This document shows, one piece after another, positions 46,983 to 59,619 of a stretch of 64,000 bases of DNA (the stretch's first letter is position 1; every line of letters begins with the position of its first letter). The stretch comes from Cucumis sativus. Lineage: Eukaryota > Streptophyta > Magnoliopsida > Cucurbitales > Cucurbitaceae. The stretch spans positions 16,356,075-16,420,074 of the forward strand of contig NC_026658.2 in assembly GCF_000004075.3 (NCBI RefSeq). The letters run 5' to 3'. Made by a program: the position numbers and the translations under genes. Below the pieces are notes generated by a model. It was not told the origin of the DNA. It worked only from the letters and a program-made list of their open reading frames with translations, and did not search any database.

Positions 46983-48620
46983 AGCTTGATCTAGAGAAAG
47001 CTTATGACAAGGTAGATTGATCTTTTTTTGATATGGCCATGAAACTTAAAAGCTTTGGTAAGAGATGATGGAGATGGATCTGGAGCTGTTTGTCGATGAC
47101 TAATTTTTTCATCATTGTCAATGGTAGGTCTAGAGGAAAAATTCTTGTTAAAAGGGGCATTCGTCATGGTGATCCTCTTGTCCCTTTTCTTTTTATGATT
47201 GTGAGAGATGCTCTAAGTTGCCTTATTCACTACTGTAATGAGAAAATGAGTTTAAAAGGCTTCCATTATGAGAACTTGTCAGATGATTTAACCCACCTTC
47301 AGTATGCAGATGACACTCTTCTTTTTTCTTTTTGGGAGGATGGAAACTTGGAGACTTGGTGGAAGGTGATCAATATCTTTCTTTTGGAAGTCGATTTATC
47401 CCTCAATATATTCAAAATATTTTTGATCGGTATTAACCTTAATAGTTGTGACTTGGCTCCTTATACTAACTTTATGGGGTGCTCGGTTGACAGTTTTCCC
47501 TTTAATTACTTGAATTTTTCTATTGGAGGGGGTTGCAACAGAAAAGAGATGTAGAATACCCTTGAAGAGCGATTGAGATATAAAATTGATAGGTGGAGGA
47601 ATGTGTCCCTCTCCGAAGGGGATAGACTAACTCATGTGCAATCAGTTCTCAATAGTCTTCCTTGCTATTTATTCATCCTTGGTCAAGCTCCGGCCAGTGT
47701 TATCAATAGATTGGAAAAGATGATAAAAAAATTTGTTTGGACAAGAGGGTCTACTAACTCAGTTGCCCACCTCGCCAATTGGAATTGTACTTCCTGCCTG
47801 ATCTGTTATGGTGGTCTTGGGATTGATTGGTTTAGGCAAAAGAACATTGCTCTTCTCACTAAATGGCTTTGGAGGTTTAGAAAGGAAGAAGCCACCTTAT
47901 GGAGGTGCTTAATTGTGGCCATTTACATCTTAGAGGAGAATGAGTGGTCTACTAAAAATCCGATCAGGGGAAAATATTACAGATTATAGGTCGATATTTT
48001 GAAGCACAAGGAGGCCTTCTTTAAATTCTCAGCTTTTTTGCTGGGAAAAGGAATCAAAATCAGAATTTGGAAGGACAACTGGGGTGGCGTGGAGCCACTT
48101 GCAGAAAAATTCCTTAACTTGTTCTCATTGTCATTGAATAAGAATGCTTACGTGGCTGAATGTTGGTGTATTGTTACTCATTCGTGGAACTTAGGCCTTA
48201 GAAGAAATATGCTCAATAATGAGATTGCCAATATGACCTCTATTTTAGAAATTCTTCATTCTTGGACCCCCTTGGATTGTGATGATAGTCTTAAATGGAC
48301 TCCTAATGTTAATGAAAACTTTACTACGAAGTCTACTTTTCTCAACCTAACTAAGAGATCCCCATTCATTGATGTTCCTTTGATTTGTCACATTTGGAAG
48401 ACTAAAATTCTGAAAAAGGTGAAATTTTTCTTATGGTCGCTCGCTTACAAAAGCCTTAACACTCACGAGAAGCTATAAAAAAACTTTTAGTATACTATGC
48501 TTAGCCCCTCAATGTGTTGCCTTTGCTTCAAAAAAGAGGAAACCTTGGACCACTTATTTTTACATTGTCTCTTTACTAGAAAAGCTTGAAACACTTTGTT
48601 TAGAATTTTTTTATTTGACA
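46983..48620 (+). pseudogene. LINE ORF2 reverse transcriptase and C-terminal zf-RVT remnant
   Basis: Motifs in order: LDLEKAYDKVDWSF with a stop in place of one residue (46985-47030), NGRSRGKILVKRGIRHGDPL (47118-47190), and the catalytic LQYADDTLLF (47298-47330). The last carries both catalytic aspartates. Later come GLGIDWFRQKNIALL (47815) and, from about 48390, HIWKTKILKKVKFFLWSLAY and CCLCFKKEETLDHLFLHC, the zf-RVT region. In-frame stops at 47552, 47987, 48476 and others make it non-functional. Confidence 0.85.
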
Positions 48621-48997
48621 CATTCTCTTCCTAGTAAGGTTGATAACTGGTTGATTGAAGGGCTCAACATTAGAGGTTATAGCCTGAAAGAAAACATGTT
48701 ATAGAGATGTGCTACTCGATCCCTTTTGTGGTGCATTTGGAAAGAAAAGAATAGTAAAATTTTTTAAGGTAGCTATAATTCTTTTCATTCTTTTTGGACT
48801 GTTGCAACACACAATTTTTTGGTGGAGGACGAATTACACCAAACACTTTTGTAATTATAGCCTTTCAATGATATTCAACAATTGAAAGGCCATCGTTTTT
48901 AGTTTCTTACGAGGAGGACCCTCTTGTCCCTTGCCCTTAGGCTGTTTTTTTTTTTGTTATATGAATACACATGTTTCTTGTTAAAAAGAAAAAAAAA

Positions 48998-50725
48998 CTA
49001 CTCTAATTGAAGTGGTGTATAGTAATTTTATGTGTTGTGATTTAGACTACGTATTTGAAAAATCATGAACAAACAATCAAACGTGGTAGAACAACAATAA
49101 TGTCATTTACCACACTGTATAACTATGTAGGTTGAAGTAAAGTGTGATTTAAACCATATATGAAACATTAATATCTATTGATATACATGTGTTTAAACCA
49201 TTTTTATTCTTAAAATTTCATAAATTCATATATATATTCTTTTTCTTTTAAACTTTCTTTCTTTACATTTTTAAATATACTATAATTTTTGTGTACATAT
49301 CCCTGTGTTATAGACTAGTGTTTATAAATGATAGAAAATAATTGTCACTATTTTTTTGTTTGTTAATTTCTATTTGGATGAAGTTTTAAAATGTTACAAA
49401 TTTAAATAATAAGTTATGTACCATTTGATCTCTCGATACTTTTTAAATAGTTCACTTATTTTTCATCACTATTAAATTAATTTTATAAAAAACATATCCT
49501 AATTATTTGAAATTTGATGCCAAGAAACAAGATGAACATCAATAAAAACTCAAAGATAAAAGTAAAAAATAATTGAAATCAACGAAACTAAAAATGTAAC
49601 CATTCCCTCTAAAATGATAATTTTTAAAAAATTCATTAATCATTAATTAACTTAACTAATTATAATTATAATTATAATGAGAGTGTTGGAATACAATAGT
49701 AACAAGAGTGTAAAACGTAAAACAATTATAATATAACAATTAGATTAAAAGTCGAGATATTTTTAAAAATAACAAAATAAATTAAAATATTTATAAGTTA
49801 TAGCATATGGTGATAAAATTTGCTATAGATGGTAAATATTTTGTAAAATTTGCTATTTTTGAAAATTTCTCATTAAAGTATTAACATATATAATAATATT
49901 TTTTTAAGTATTTAATGTATATGTCAACGATAGAGTCTATCATCGATTGACCATATTGAAAATATTAATCTATCATTGACAGACTATCAACAATAGAAGT
50001 ATATAATTAATAGACTTTATTTTATTTGCAATTTTACACAATTAGATATTATCCCTAAAGTTTCTACCTATTATAATTACCCTTTTTGAATTACATTACC
50101 ATCTCCAAACAACCTTTAAGGAGGCTTGAGTCAGAGTGAGTTATTATAGTCCTAAGTTATTATAATTGAATCATAATAATCTCTGTTTGAATGTAAATTA
50201 TTTTAAAACTATTTTTGTTTGAGAAGCATAATTACCATATATATTGTAAAAAAAAATGAATGAAAAAAATAGTAAAATATGTAATTATTAGTAAATAGGG
50301 AAACAAATGAAAGGTTTTGAAATACGGTAACAACCGAAAGATTTTGAAATAATTAAGAACTTTTAAATAGCATTTATGGTACGAAGATGTGTTTATTAGA
50401 GTCGGATATAGTCCTTGTCTCAAACGCACTATCGTTCATTTAGATTATGACTTATTGGAAGCACTCGAGGGAAAAAAAAACTTGCATACTTAAAATTAAG
50501 AATGAGAATATAACAACCTATAACACGTTGTGGTAAAAACCCACATACTTCATTCAATTTTCTTTTTCTTGCACTTAAAAGATTCTAAGAAGTCACAATA
50601 ATTGTAAAATAAATATCACTAATAGTCTACACTTGAAAGAGAGAGGCATTATACAAAGAAACAACATCATACATTCATTATACAGGGAAGGCACTCAAGG
50701 ACTTTAAAATGGTATTTACCCGAAG
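48998..50725. other. AT-rich intergenic DNA with a dispersed repeat
   Basis: 49735-50060 contains the AT-rich family with ttatagcatatggtgataaaatttgctatag and, later, gtctatcatcgattg and tctatcattgacagactatc motifs, like those near 23100 and 33430. No gene is evident. The final 200 nt probably belong to the thioredoxin 3' UTR. Confidence 0.55.
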
Positions 50726-53674
50726 TCATATCCGATTAGGGGGGAGAGAATCTGCCACTGCAGTAATTTTCTTCTCTAGTTCAATTTTATTCGCTCCGAC
50801 AAGCTTGTCGATTTGCTGTCCTTCTTTGAGGAAGAAAAAGGTAGGTGTAGCTTTGATATCCCAAGAAGTGCTGAAGTCCTGCAAAAACACCAAAGCATCC
50901 AGATAAATGTTGTAGACCAAAAAGAACGAACCTATAACATATATAATTATCATCTTAGTGACACATCTAATGATGAAGTGAATGTAGAGGGGCAGTGAAT
51001 TATATCAAAATGAGAAGCATAGACAAGCTTCAATTCAGTAATGTTCTAAGAAGGCATTCCATAACAACAGAATAAACTTATCGAACATGGAATGCTTCGA
51101 CCTTTGTGTCATCCTAGTACTAGCTTAGTGAAAGGGTGCTAAATTCATAGCAGGGACCATTGAATTTCTTTCTTTTTTTCCCTTTACTTTTAGTACAACG
51201 GCAGAGGCAATGAGTGTCTTGTCCATCGAGCTGTGGACGGATTGACAAGGAATGTTGCATTCCAAACATAAAAGAACCAGTAATAAAAAGAACAAAATAT
51301 CATCAGACCACCCTGCTCTACCATTTCTACATCGTAACTCTGTTTCATGCCTGAACTCCCACCCCACAAAATGTAATGCCACCCCCCCAAATGAGAAAAA
51401 AAAAAAACCATTTATGTCAATCAAGTGAAGCAGTTAGCAGATAACAAATCAATTGAATATCAAAGATCATTTCAGTTCAACGTCTAAACAGTTTAGATGA
51501 ATGAGTAAAAAGAGTTAACAAAGTCTTCCATAAATGATATTGTAATTCACTACTCACGGTTAATTCATCAACATCAACTACCAAGAACATCAAAGACTCG
51601 TATTTCTCTGACAATTCACTGTAGAATGGAGCAACCACCTTGCAAGGACCACACCATGTTGCACTGAAGTTTGCTATCACCTGTCAGATCCATAATCTCA
51701 ATTATGATAGGATTAAACCCATGGTCTATGAAATAAATATGCTGAAAGTGGGTTAAGGAACACGAGCAGGTACGACTGTATTAGAATTTAGACAAAAGAT
51801 GTTCATTACCAAAAGCTAGAGAGAATCATGGCAGCTTCCCTTACATAGATGACAGAAGTGAGCAAAAAAATTAAGGCATGACACAGAGCAAACTATTTAT
51901 TAAATTTTTTATATCATTCCAATTTTGTCGGATAATTAAATAATGTAAAATTAGTATTTTCTCACGAGAGTACTTAAATTATAAAAACAAAATTTAAGAT
52001 AGAATCATAAACTACATACTAAAAGAAAGCTATTGATTCCCTCCTTAGTTAATTTCATGATCAAGATGGAAATATCAATGCACATAGGTCTTTGAGGATT
52101 CTCGTTATCAAAATGGAATGCAAATAAAAAGAGAAAGGTCTTAAGTGATTACAATATCGGTGCGCACTGCAGTAACAGGTCCAAGTGTTTTGTTTTTATA
52201 ACTATATTCCTCTAGCTCAAACCTTAATCCATGAAGCCAACACCATACCATCCAACTCTCCTTCATCAAAGGCTTATTTAACTATGTAAATAAACTATCT
52301 GAAGTTTCTGCCAAATTAAGCACTATCCAACTCTCAGACATTGATACTTGGAAAACAAAGCATGATTATGAACAAAGTTCATGAAGCAAGAACAATGACA
52401 TTCCTTAAAATTATGAGGAAAGCAGAATAGGCATCTACATAACTGCTTAAGTGCATGAGTTTCTTTCTTCTACTACTTTGGTTTCTGAAAAACAGGCCTA
52501 ATTAATCTATGAACTAATCTAGAAACAACAGCAGGCCTTAAAGTTTCAGCGACTGCATAGCATAGCAACTGAATATTTCAATTTTCTCAATTTTCTCAAT
52601 TTTTTCTCTTTAATTTGCTCAGTTGACCAAACAAATAAAATAAAGCACTGCCAACATGACTCAATAATATAAACTATAATCTTACAATTTTTCCGCTAGT
52701 ATTAGCTTCTTCCAACTTTTGGTCCCAAGCTTCTTTGGTTGTGATTAGATGGACCTTTCCAGCTGCAAACTCAACATGATGATCAGAGTCATCATCTTTG
52801 GTTTCGGCCTAGAAACAGGGAACATAAAAACATCCCAGTTAGATGAGTGTTAATGATCAAATAAAACAAGCAACAACCCAAAATGTCAGAAAAGAGTAAT
52901 TTTTTTCTTCCCCTTCAAATATTTATATAATAGTTAATACAATTATCACCAAGTTTTTCAACATTATAGGATCATAAAAAAAATTACATAAAAAGGAGAG
53001 GGGGCAAAAAAAGAGCAGATGCTGATAAGCTGATTAAACTCAGGTAGAATAAAAAAGATTTGGAGGCATTTCTGAAGTCATCAAGTCAAGAATTGAATCA
53101 GATATAAATAGCATTTTCTGCAGTTATACATTTCCTGCCAGATATTCAATAAATGATAACCTTTGGTGTCATGCTAATGATGATAAAGCACCACCTTCAC
53201 CAATATCCATACATAATTGAGGTGTTAATAAAAGTAACGGCTTTATTTTTACAGCAACCAAAAAAAACCTTCAGAATATTATTACCCAATACAAATACTG
53301 TTTTGAATAGATTGAAAATTAACAAATCTAATTTACAAACCAAATATTCCAATTAAAAGGACAAGCAACTATATCTAGTCCTCTTCTGATCCCCACAAAG
53401 CCAAGCCCTAGCCAAATTCTTTAGCTTGTTCATTCATAGTCGACAGCTAATCATTCTCACTTAATCATCTTTCATCAATGTCAAATTCACAACTTCAGCC
53501 TGGTCCATATTACTCGTGATTCACACTCTGTCAAGGCTTCACAATTGCTTAAAAGAAGTTCCATGTACAGATACCAACACAACACGAACATCACAAACCA
53601 CCAAACACAACTCAACTAACATCACTAGATTAACAGTGCTATCCGACTCTTACCTTACTAAAGCAAAGTCCCAT
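50726..53674 (-). CDS. TRXH9: h-type thioredoxin, TRX h9-like, with N-terminal lipidation motif
   Basis: Thioredoxins reduce disulfides in target proteins through a CXXC site. Four exons, 53674-53654, 52808-52686, 51680-51558 and 50878-50726, join in phase 0 to give 139 residues; I recall 140 for Arabidopsis TRX h9. The first exon is only 7 codons (MGLCFSK), before the strong donor AAG|GTAAGA; it gives Gly2 and Cys4, the pattern for myristoylation and palmitoylation reported for TRX h9, which is membrane-associated and moves between cells. Residues 57-61 are the intact active site WCGPC. The fold continues with VVDVDEL, the cis-proline region [12 protein letters not shown] and KLVGANK. The acidic insert [15 protein letters not shown] follows the N-terminal motif. 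This first exon is too short to appear as a separate open frame; a competing start at 54174 (MGCW) was rejected for lack of a good donor. Confidence 0.9.
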
Positions 53675-54600
53675 TTGAAGGTCCAAGTACAGATTTTTGA
53701 AGTGTTCTACGTATCACAAGTTAGCCTGAAAAAAGGGAAAAATTAAGTAATCAAGGGAAGAAAAACATGGGGCATTTAACTCCTTTTCTATTGTAGATAT
53801 TTCATATTCACAGATATGTTATAAATTCTGTGAAAGAGACATAAAAAAAAGACCAGCTCTACTTTTTTCAGTGACATAATAACCTCAAAAAGTTAGAAAG
53901 CTAACAAACCGCAAAGACCTCACTCCTGTCAATTTCAAGGTTCGTAAATCAACTAACAAATAGATAAGGGATCGATGACCGTATCATTCGGACTTACTTT
54001 AGACCAATAGTAAAGCAAGGAAATACGATTCCCTAAGTAAAGAAAAAAAAGGGGAACTACAGCAGAAAGAAGCAGAATAAAATCATGGGTAAAAGGCTTC
54101 TCAACTTCCCCCCAATTCGACATCCCACAATAGACAGACAACAATATAGAATCAAAGAAGACCCAGCAACCCATCTGAATACTATTCGTCAACAAACTAG
54201 TGAAGTATAATTAAAAACCGAGTAGAGAAGAAACCCATCAAAAAATGAGAAAATTACCCTCAAGAACCCCCGAATTGGAGCCTCGAGTCAATTGAGTAGC
54301 CGGTGGAGGGATGACGGCATGAAGAAATTGTGGAGGAAAAAACCCGCACGGGTTTTGTGGAAGAAAATTGATCTGGATAATGATTTCAAAGGAAAGCAAT
54401 CGGAAAATGGTGAAATCAGAGGGGATGAGAATAAGACGAGGGAACTGAAGGCCAGAGAAAGAGTAGGCGTTCGATGACGATCAGAAAACTGGGAAAAATC
54501 TGAAATTGTATTTTATGAACTTTAGAATCGGAAAATGGAAATTGCCCTAGAATTTGGACATTTTAGACTTTTCTTCTTGGAGTTCAAAGGCGCGTTGCGT
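53675..54600 (-). promoter_or_regulatory. 5' leader and promoter of the thioredoxin gene
   Basis: On the minus strand, TTGAGG|GTAATT at 54258/54257 is a plausible leader donor, and TTCCCTTTTTTCAG ending at 53726 a strong acceptor, so a leader intron of about 532 nt is likely. The first exon would start somewhere near 54500-54600. Splice sites are inferred from sequence alone. The short ORFs here on both strands are not supported. Confidence 0.45.
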
Positions 54601-54663
54601 TGGGTGTGGTAAAAATGGAAACTTCAATTGAAAAGACAGAGCATTTTGGTTGTGCTGTGCATC

Positions 54664-54775
54664 ATAGTTTAGTCCAATTAATCAATTCATCTTTTAGTCC
54701 AATTAATCAATTCATAGTTTAGTCCAATTAATCAATTAATCTTTTAGTCCAATTAATCAATTGTAGTTTAGTCAA
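54664..54775. repeat. 25-bp minisatellite upstream of the thioredoxin gene
   Basis: Four-plus copies of a 25-bp unit with the core AGTCCAATTAATCAATT start at 54671, 54696, 54721 and 54746, then a partial copy at 54770. Alternate copies share more sequence (TAGTTT versus CTTTT before the core), suggesting a 50-bp higher-order unit. It lies just beyond the likely transcription start. Confidence 0.9.
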
Positions 54776-55799
54776 ATAACCATATTTGTTCTTTCAAAAC
54801 AACATACAAAATAATGATTGTTTTTGTACCAAATCTCTGCTCTATGGTGAGTCATGTCTTCCCATGACTTGATTATTATAAGTAGGAACTAACTATCACA
54901 TCCTCCCCCGCAACAAAATGTTAAACTCTAACTTGTTTTTCTATAAATTTATCGTTATAATTTCATATGAGATATCTTAATTTGGAACATGAATTTTTTA
55001 GTCAACATTTTCTTTTTCTATTCTCTCGATTATAATTTTTATCTTTATTTTTATGTAAAGATTAGGTTCATTTTCCTCCGACCAAAATTTGACATCAAAA
55101 TTCGATGTCTCCTATTAGATAAGTAACTTTAAATCAAGACAACTTAAAATCTCATTCAAGAAAAATACACTGGTTACAAGATATATGTACTTCAAGTGAA
55201 CTATATCCTTATGTTGGAACCTCTAGAAGAAATATTACCTCAACAAAATGTCCAAACAAAGTGTGTGCTAACCTGCCTAGACAGAACACCTAGACAAAGT
55301 GAATGTTAACTCGTCTCAACAGAACGTTGCATGTTATCTTCCCTTTTCAAATTGCCTAAACAGTTCACCTAATCAAATCACTTATTGCAAAATAAAAACA
55401 AGTTAGGATAAAGAAGGCTGAGTTGCGGATTTCGCTTTCTTTAAGACATTTTGCGACTCTGTTCTTTTGTGCAAACAAATTTGAATAGTTTCATCGTCTC
55501 CAGGATAAAACAATTGTGTTTCATCAATCAGAATTGTACTGGATACTTATCAAAATACCAACACTCAAACAAACACTCTTATGCTGTAAAAACAAAAACA
55601 AAATTTAGTCCGATAAAAATTCAAAATAATTTTTTAGTAAAATATTATATTATTATTTTAATTCCTCGTCCAACTGGACATTGACATGTGGAGATATCGA
55701 CAAACTTACTTTTGTCTATCTTCTCTCCCATTCCAAAACCGGGGTGTCTCTTGTGGGTCCAAATCCATGAGTAAATGTATATAGGTTTATAAAAGACCC

Positions 55800-56130
55800 A
55801 AACCTAATGGTAGAATACAAATTTAGAATAAAGTAATGGTTGCAACTAAAGCATGAAGTAGTTTGGTTACGAAGAATCCTCAATGATCTTCAAATAGAGC
55901 TGATAATGTCAACAAAAATCTTATGTTGAAAATTGTAATGGCCAAGAATCTTGTCTTTCATGCTTGGTCAAAGCACATTAAAATACATCATCAATATATT
56001 CGAGATACAATAAATAAAGAAGATATCTACTTAAAGTTCATTAATGATCAACGACTAACGAATACATTCACCAAAGTTGTTACATCGGAGAAATTCAATA
56101 AACTTTTGAATTTTATTTTGTTTTAAAGAA
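55800..56130 (+). pseudogene. Copia-type retrotransposon fragment (end of RT-RNase H)
   Basis: 55860-55922 reads VVWLRRILNDLQIE in one frame; then, after a frameshift, 55923-56120 reads AKNLVFHAWSKHIKIHHQYI, followed by RDTINKEDIYLKFI and LTNTFTKVVTSEKF. These are the typical closing motifs of Ty1/copia polyproteins (AKNPVFH.R.KHI, then L.D.FTK.L). Upstream domains and LTRs are not visible nearby. It is a short, shifted relic. Confidence 0.85.
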
Positions 56131-59100
56131 GCAAAATTCATAGAAGCCCAACAAGAAGGGGCCACAAACAAAAAGAGTCACTAGAGATAATACAATCTGC
56201 ACCTTGTTCAAAAAAATTAGTAGCTCAACTTTTTTTACAATCGAGAAACGATATATATATATATATCTCGAGTTATCATATGAGCAGCTCGATCTTGTAA
56301 TGAAGACAAAAGAAAAACAAAATTTTCAAGTGTCTTACTATAAGTGTAACTCATCAACTGTAGTCTTCGTCTTATTAAAATCCGTCTTCCAAGTGTTTAG
56401 CTAATTGAGGTGAAGAAATGCAATTAAAAAGATCCACTTATCAGTGAGGTACTTATGACCATAATACTAAATTTCCATCGACATGCTGATATTTTAACGT
56501 TGAGTTAGAAATTAATATGTTTATTGTATCGTAGAAAATTTTTTATAACTTAAAAAGAAAAAAAGTCACAAATTAGTTAACTTTTATAAATAGAACAATT
56601 GACAAAATACTAACTACCCGTCTCACAAATTGAAAAGCTCATAGAATTTACTATTTTTTAAAAAAATTCATATTTGACCTTCCTTATCATCGTCTTTCTT
56701 TTCTTGTCTTCTGTGATCTTTTTTCTTTTTCTTATGCAATATTTTTTCTTTGCAAAATATTTTGCTCTTCTCTCCATTTTTTTAAAATATTTCTATTTGC
56801 TCTTTTTTTTTGTATTCTTTCTTCTGCAATTTTTCTTTTTCTTTTCATAGTCTTTTTATAATTTTTTCTTTTTCTTTCTTTGTTGATTTTTTAAAAAATA
56901 TTTTTTTCATTTGGTTCAAGATCATATGCCAAATATAAAAAATCATAAAGAAAAATTGTTGAGATATTGGATTGTCAAATGTAAACGATCATGTACAAAA
57001 ATAGCTAAATCTAAATGATCGTGTATCAAATTTGTACCAAAAGATCTTCGAAAAAAATTGTTCAGCGATTATGTGACAAATCTAAACGATCATATAACAA
57101 ATGAAAACGACCGCGTACAATTTTTTTTTTTTGAAAAATTCGTTTAGATTTGGCTACCAAAATTTAAAAGATTAAATTAAATAATCGTTTTCTAAATCTA
57201 AACTATGAAATATCAAACATTTTAATCTTTAAAAAAATTGTTTAGACTTGGCTACCCAAATCTAAACGATCGAATAGAGAAGAGTGCTGCATGCGAAGTA
57301 ATCATGTATTTTTTTGAAATTTTCTATCATAGGCATTGTGGACTTTTTTCGTTTTCAAAATGGTTATACGAGATAAATATTTTGGCTTCAATCTTTTAAA
57401 AGACCCCATAAATATCAAATCGACATTTGATCAAATATTTGTATCGAAATTTTCTTAAAGTTAATACCTCCATAATTCATATATATTTGATATTTAAAGT
57501 GACCGCGAAAACCCTCTCCATAATCATTCTTAAAACATTTTATAAAAAATAATGTGAATTTTGAAACTTATCTTAAAAAAAATAGAATTGATGCAAAACT
57601 ATCAACAAAAATAGATGTTCAGGTCTATGCTTTCTTCTTCTTTTCATTATTTATATACAATTATATATAGGTCCATACATTCTTTCTTTTTCTCATTATT
57701 TATATATATTAAGTATCTCAATCTTCAATCTTCAATTTTTCTTACTAAATTTATATTTTATAATTTAATTTAATTATTTCTTAATCAAAATTATACAAAT
57801 ATTTTTTTTCAACTTTTTTTTTAAAACATATATATTAACAAAGTATGTTATTAAAAAATATATTAAACAAATTAAAATAGTAATAATAATAATCGAGAGA
57901 TGTTGAAGCTTACTCCAAAAAAAAAATTCAAACTACCTAAATTTCGGATCTTACATATTTATTGATGAGATATGCAAACCATGGTATTGTATATATCCAG
58001 TTCTCGATAGTCAATGTGTATGGGGCTTTGTTGACCACTTAGTCAGCTACCACCAAGTTTAGGATGAGAAGACCAAAGGTGCTCTACTAACTTAACCAAG
58101 ATTATTATGAATAGGATGACCAAAGGTGCTCTGCTAGCTTTAATAGAAAAATAAAATTGTATATCTTTTTTCTCACTAATACAAAAATAATAAATAATAG
58201 AGTCGTGAAAATTTAAAAATATAAACAAAGGAGTGTTATGAAGGGGGTTATAGGAGATATTATGATAACCCTCCCAAACATGCCCCAAATATTCATGTTT
58301 TAGATGCATGTGAAGATATTAATATAGTTTTCTGCCTTGGTTCTTAGTTTGACAAAACTAAGGGTAAAGAAAAAGATAAAAACAGAAAATAAACTAATTT
58401 TTGATATATGTCTTTATATTTTGAGTGGTTAGTACATATTTATTCAACTGCCATAATACTTGTATCTTCAAATTTGCAAGCATTTGAAGAATTTGTGCAC
58501 ACGAGATCGGTCTATTTATGTGTTTGTTTGATTAGATTCGACCACATATACATATATTACAATTAATTTATCTTTTGGATTATCATATAATTTTTTTTTT
58601 CTGGCAATGCAATTAAAATTTGTATTATCAATATAAAGATATTTCTAAACATATGTGAGTAATGTTGCATTATGAATTTATTTTTTTACAATAGAAAAAT
58701 GTCAAAATATGTAAATATATGACTAGCTAGAGATGTCCACAAGACGAGGCGAGGCCAGAATGTCACTCCTCATCCCCGTCCTTGCCCCCATATCTTATTC
58801 CTCACCCTCACCAATTTCTCTGCAGGTAATGGGGCGGAAATTTCACAGGATCAGATTTTTCGCAAAGAAATATTTCTCGATTTTTTAAAGTTTAATCTCA
58901 TTTTTCAATCTATCTACTTGAAATATATATATACATTTGCAACGTTCTTGTATTTTCAATAGAATATTATCAATTTTCTTACTTAACTTGATAAACTAAA
59001 GTGCTCTAATTATTTTGGTTTCCTTTTTTCCATTTCCCATTTTGTTGCTTTTGACCATTGGAATAGTATAGTAAAGGTAACTTTTAGTTACATAATTATA

Positions 59101-59619
59101 AATTTTATTAATATATTATATTGACCTACTTTAAAAAGTTTTAAACACTATTTAAAAAAAACTTAGAGTGTATATGTCTCTAGAAAGAACGTACAAATAA
59201 CTTTATTTGAAATCATCTAACCAAAGATAAATTCAATAAGATTAACGAATTGAAGCAAGTAGTATGGAACTTTCAATTTTTGTTTGTATTGGCCTATTGG
59301 GTATTCTTGAGTGGCTGAAGTATCACAAGGTAATCTTCCTAAGAGCTAGGAATACTTGTCCTTAATGGGATACTTTATTAAGTTTAAGTATGATTGATTA
59401 TTTGCAACGGGGGACTTAATGTAAATTGCCCTATTGGAAAATTGTATTTGAACTAAAGGTTTCTTTCTTGTTATGCATTATTACTTGAAATATACTAACA
59501 AATGGAGCAAATAGGCTATGAAATTAAACATCATTTATCTTTTGGATTTTAGGTCATAAGTTTTGAGATTAAACATTTATTCCCGTTTTAATTCTGATGC
59601 AACTTCTTACAATATTGTT
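56131..59619. other. AT-rich intergenic DNA with scattered repeats
   Basis: Holds a T/C-rich stretch at 56690-56890, the inverted/direct motif cluster at 56940-57290, a short direct repeat (GACCAAAGGTGCTCT) at 58072 and 58118, and a GC-richer patch at 58735-58860 with AGATGTCCAC and CCTCATCCCCGTCC, which resembles the edge of a common plant TE. No gene is recognised. Confidence 0.5.
56940..57290. repeat. Cluster of AAATCTAAACGATC motifs in both orientations
   Basis: The core AAATCTAAACGATC (or near variants) occurs near 56980, 57020, 57080 and 57262 on the plus strand, with inverted TTTAGATTTGGCTACC and TTTAGACTTGGCTACC forms near 57145 and 57245. Together they build imperfect inverted repeats. 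I do not recognise a named family. Confidence 0.6.

Larger units (their letters stand above)
44510..48997 (+). mobile_element. Degenerate L1-type LINE retrotransposon
   Basis: A non-LTR element about 4.5 kb long with many stops and frameshifts. Order is ORF1 remnant (about 44560-46700), endonuclease start (46717-46980), reverse transcriptase (46983-47560), linker, then a zf-RVT-like C-terminal region (48340-48600), and a 3' A-rich tail at about 48983-48997 (AAAAAGAAAAAAAAA). The 5' boundary is uncertain. AACTATTCTAGTTTAAAG just left of 44512 resembles AACTACTCTAATTGAAG just right of the tail, which may be a mutated target duplication. Confidence 0.85.

Noticed and set aside
53953..54195. MGCWVFF reading frame as the first exon of the thioredoxin
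   Set aside because: The site after MGCW (gtcttc) is a poor donor, while MGLCFSK at 53674 has a strong donor and the Gly2/Cys4 pattern expected for TRX h9.
58043..58309. Minus-strand 88-residue ORF
   Set aside because: No recognised motif, repeat-derived wording and AT-rich composition.
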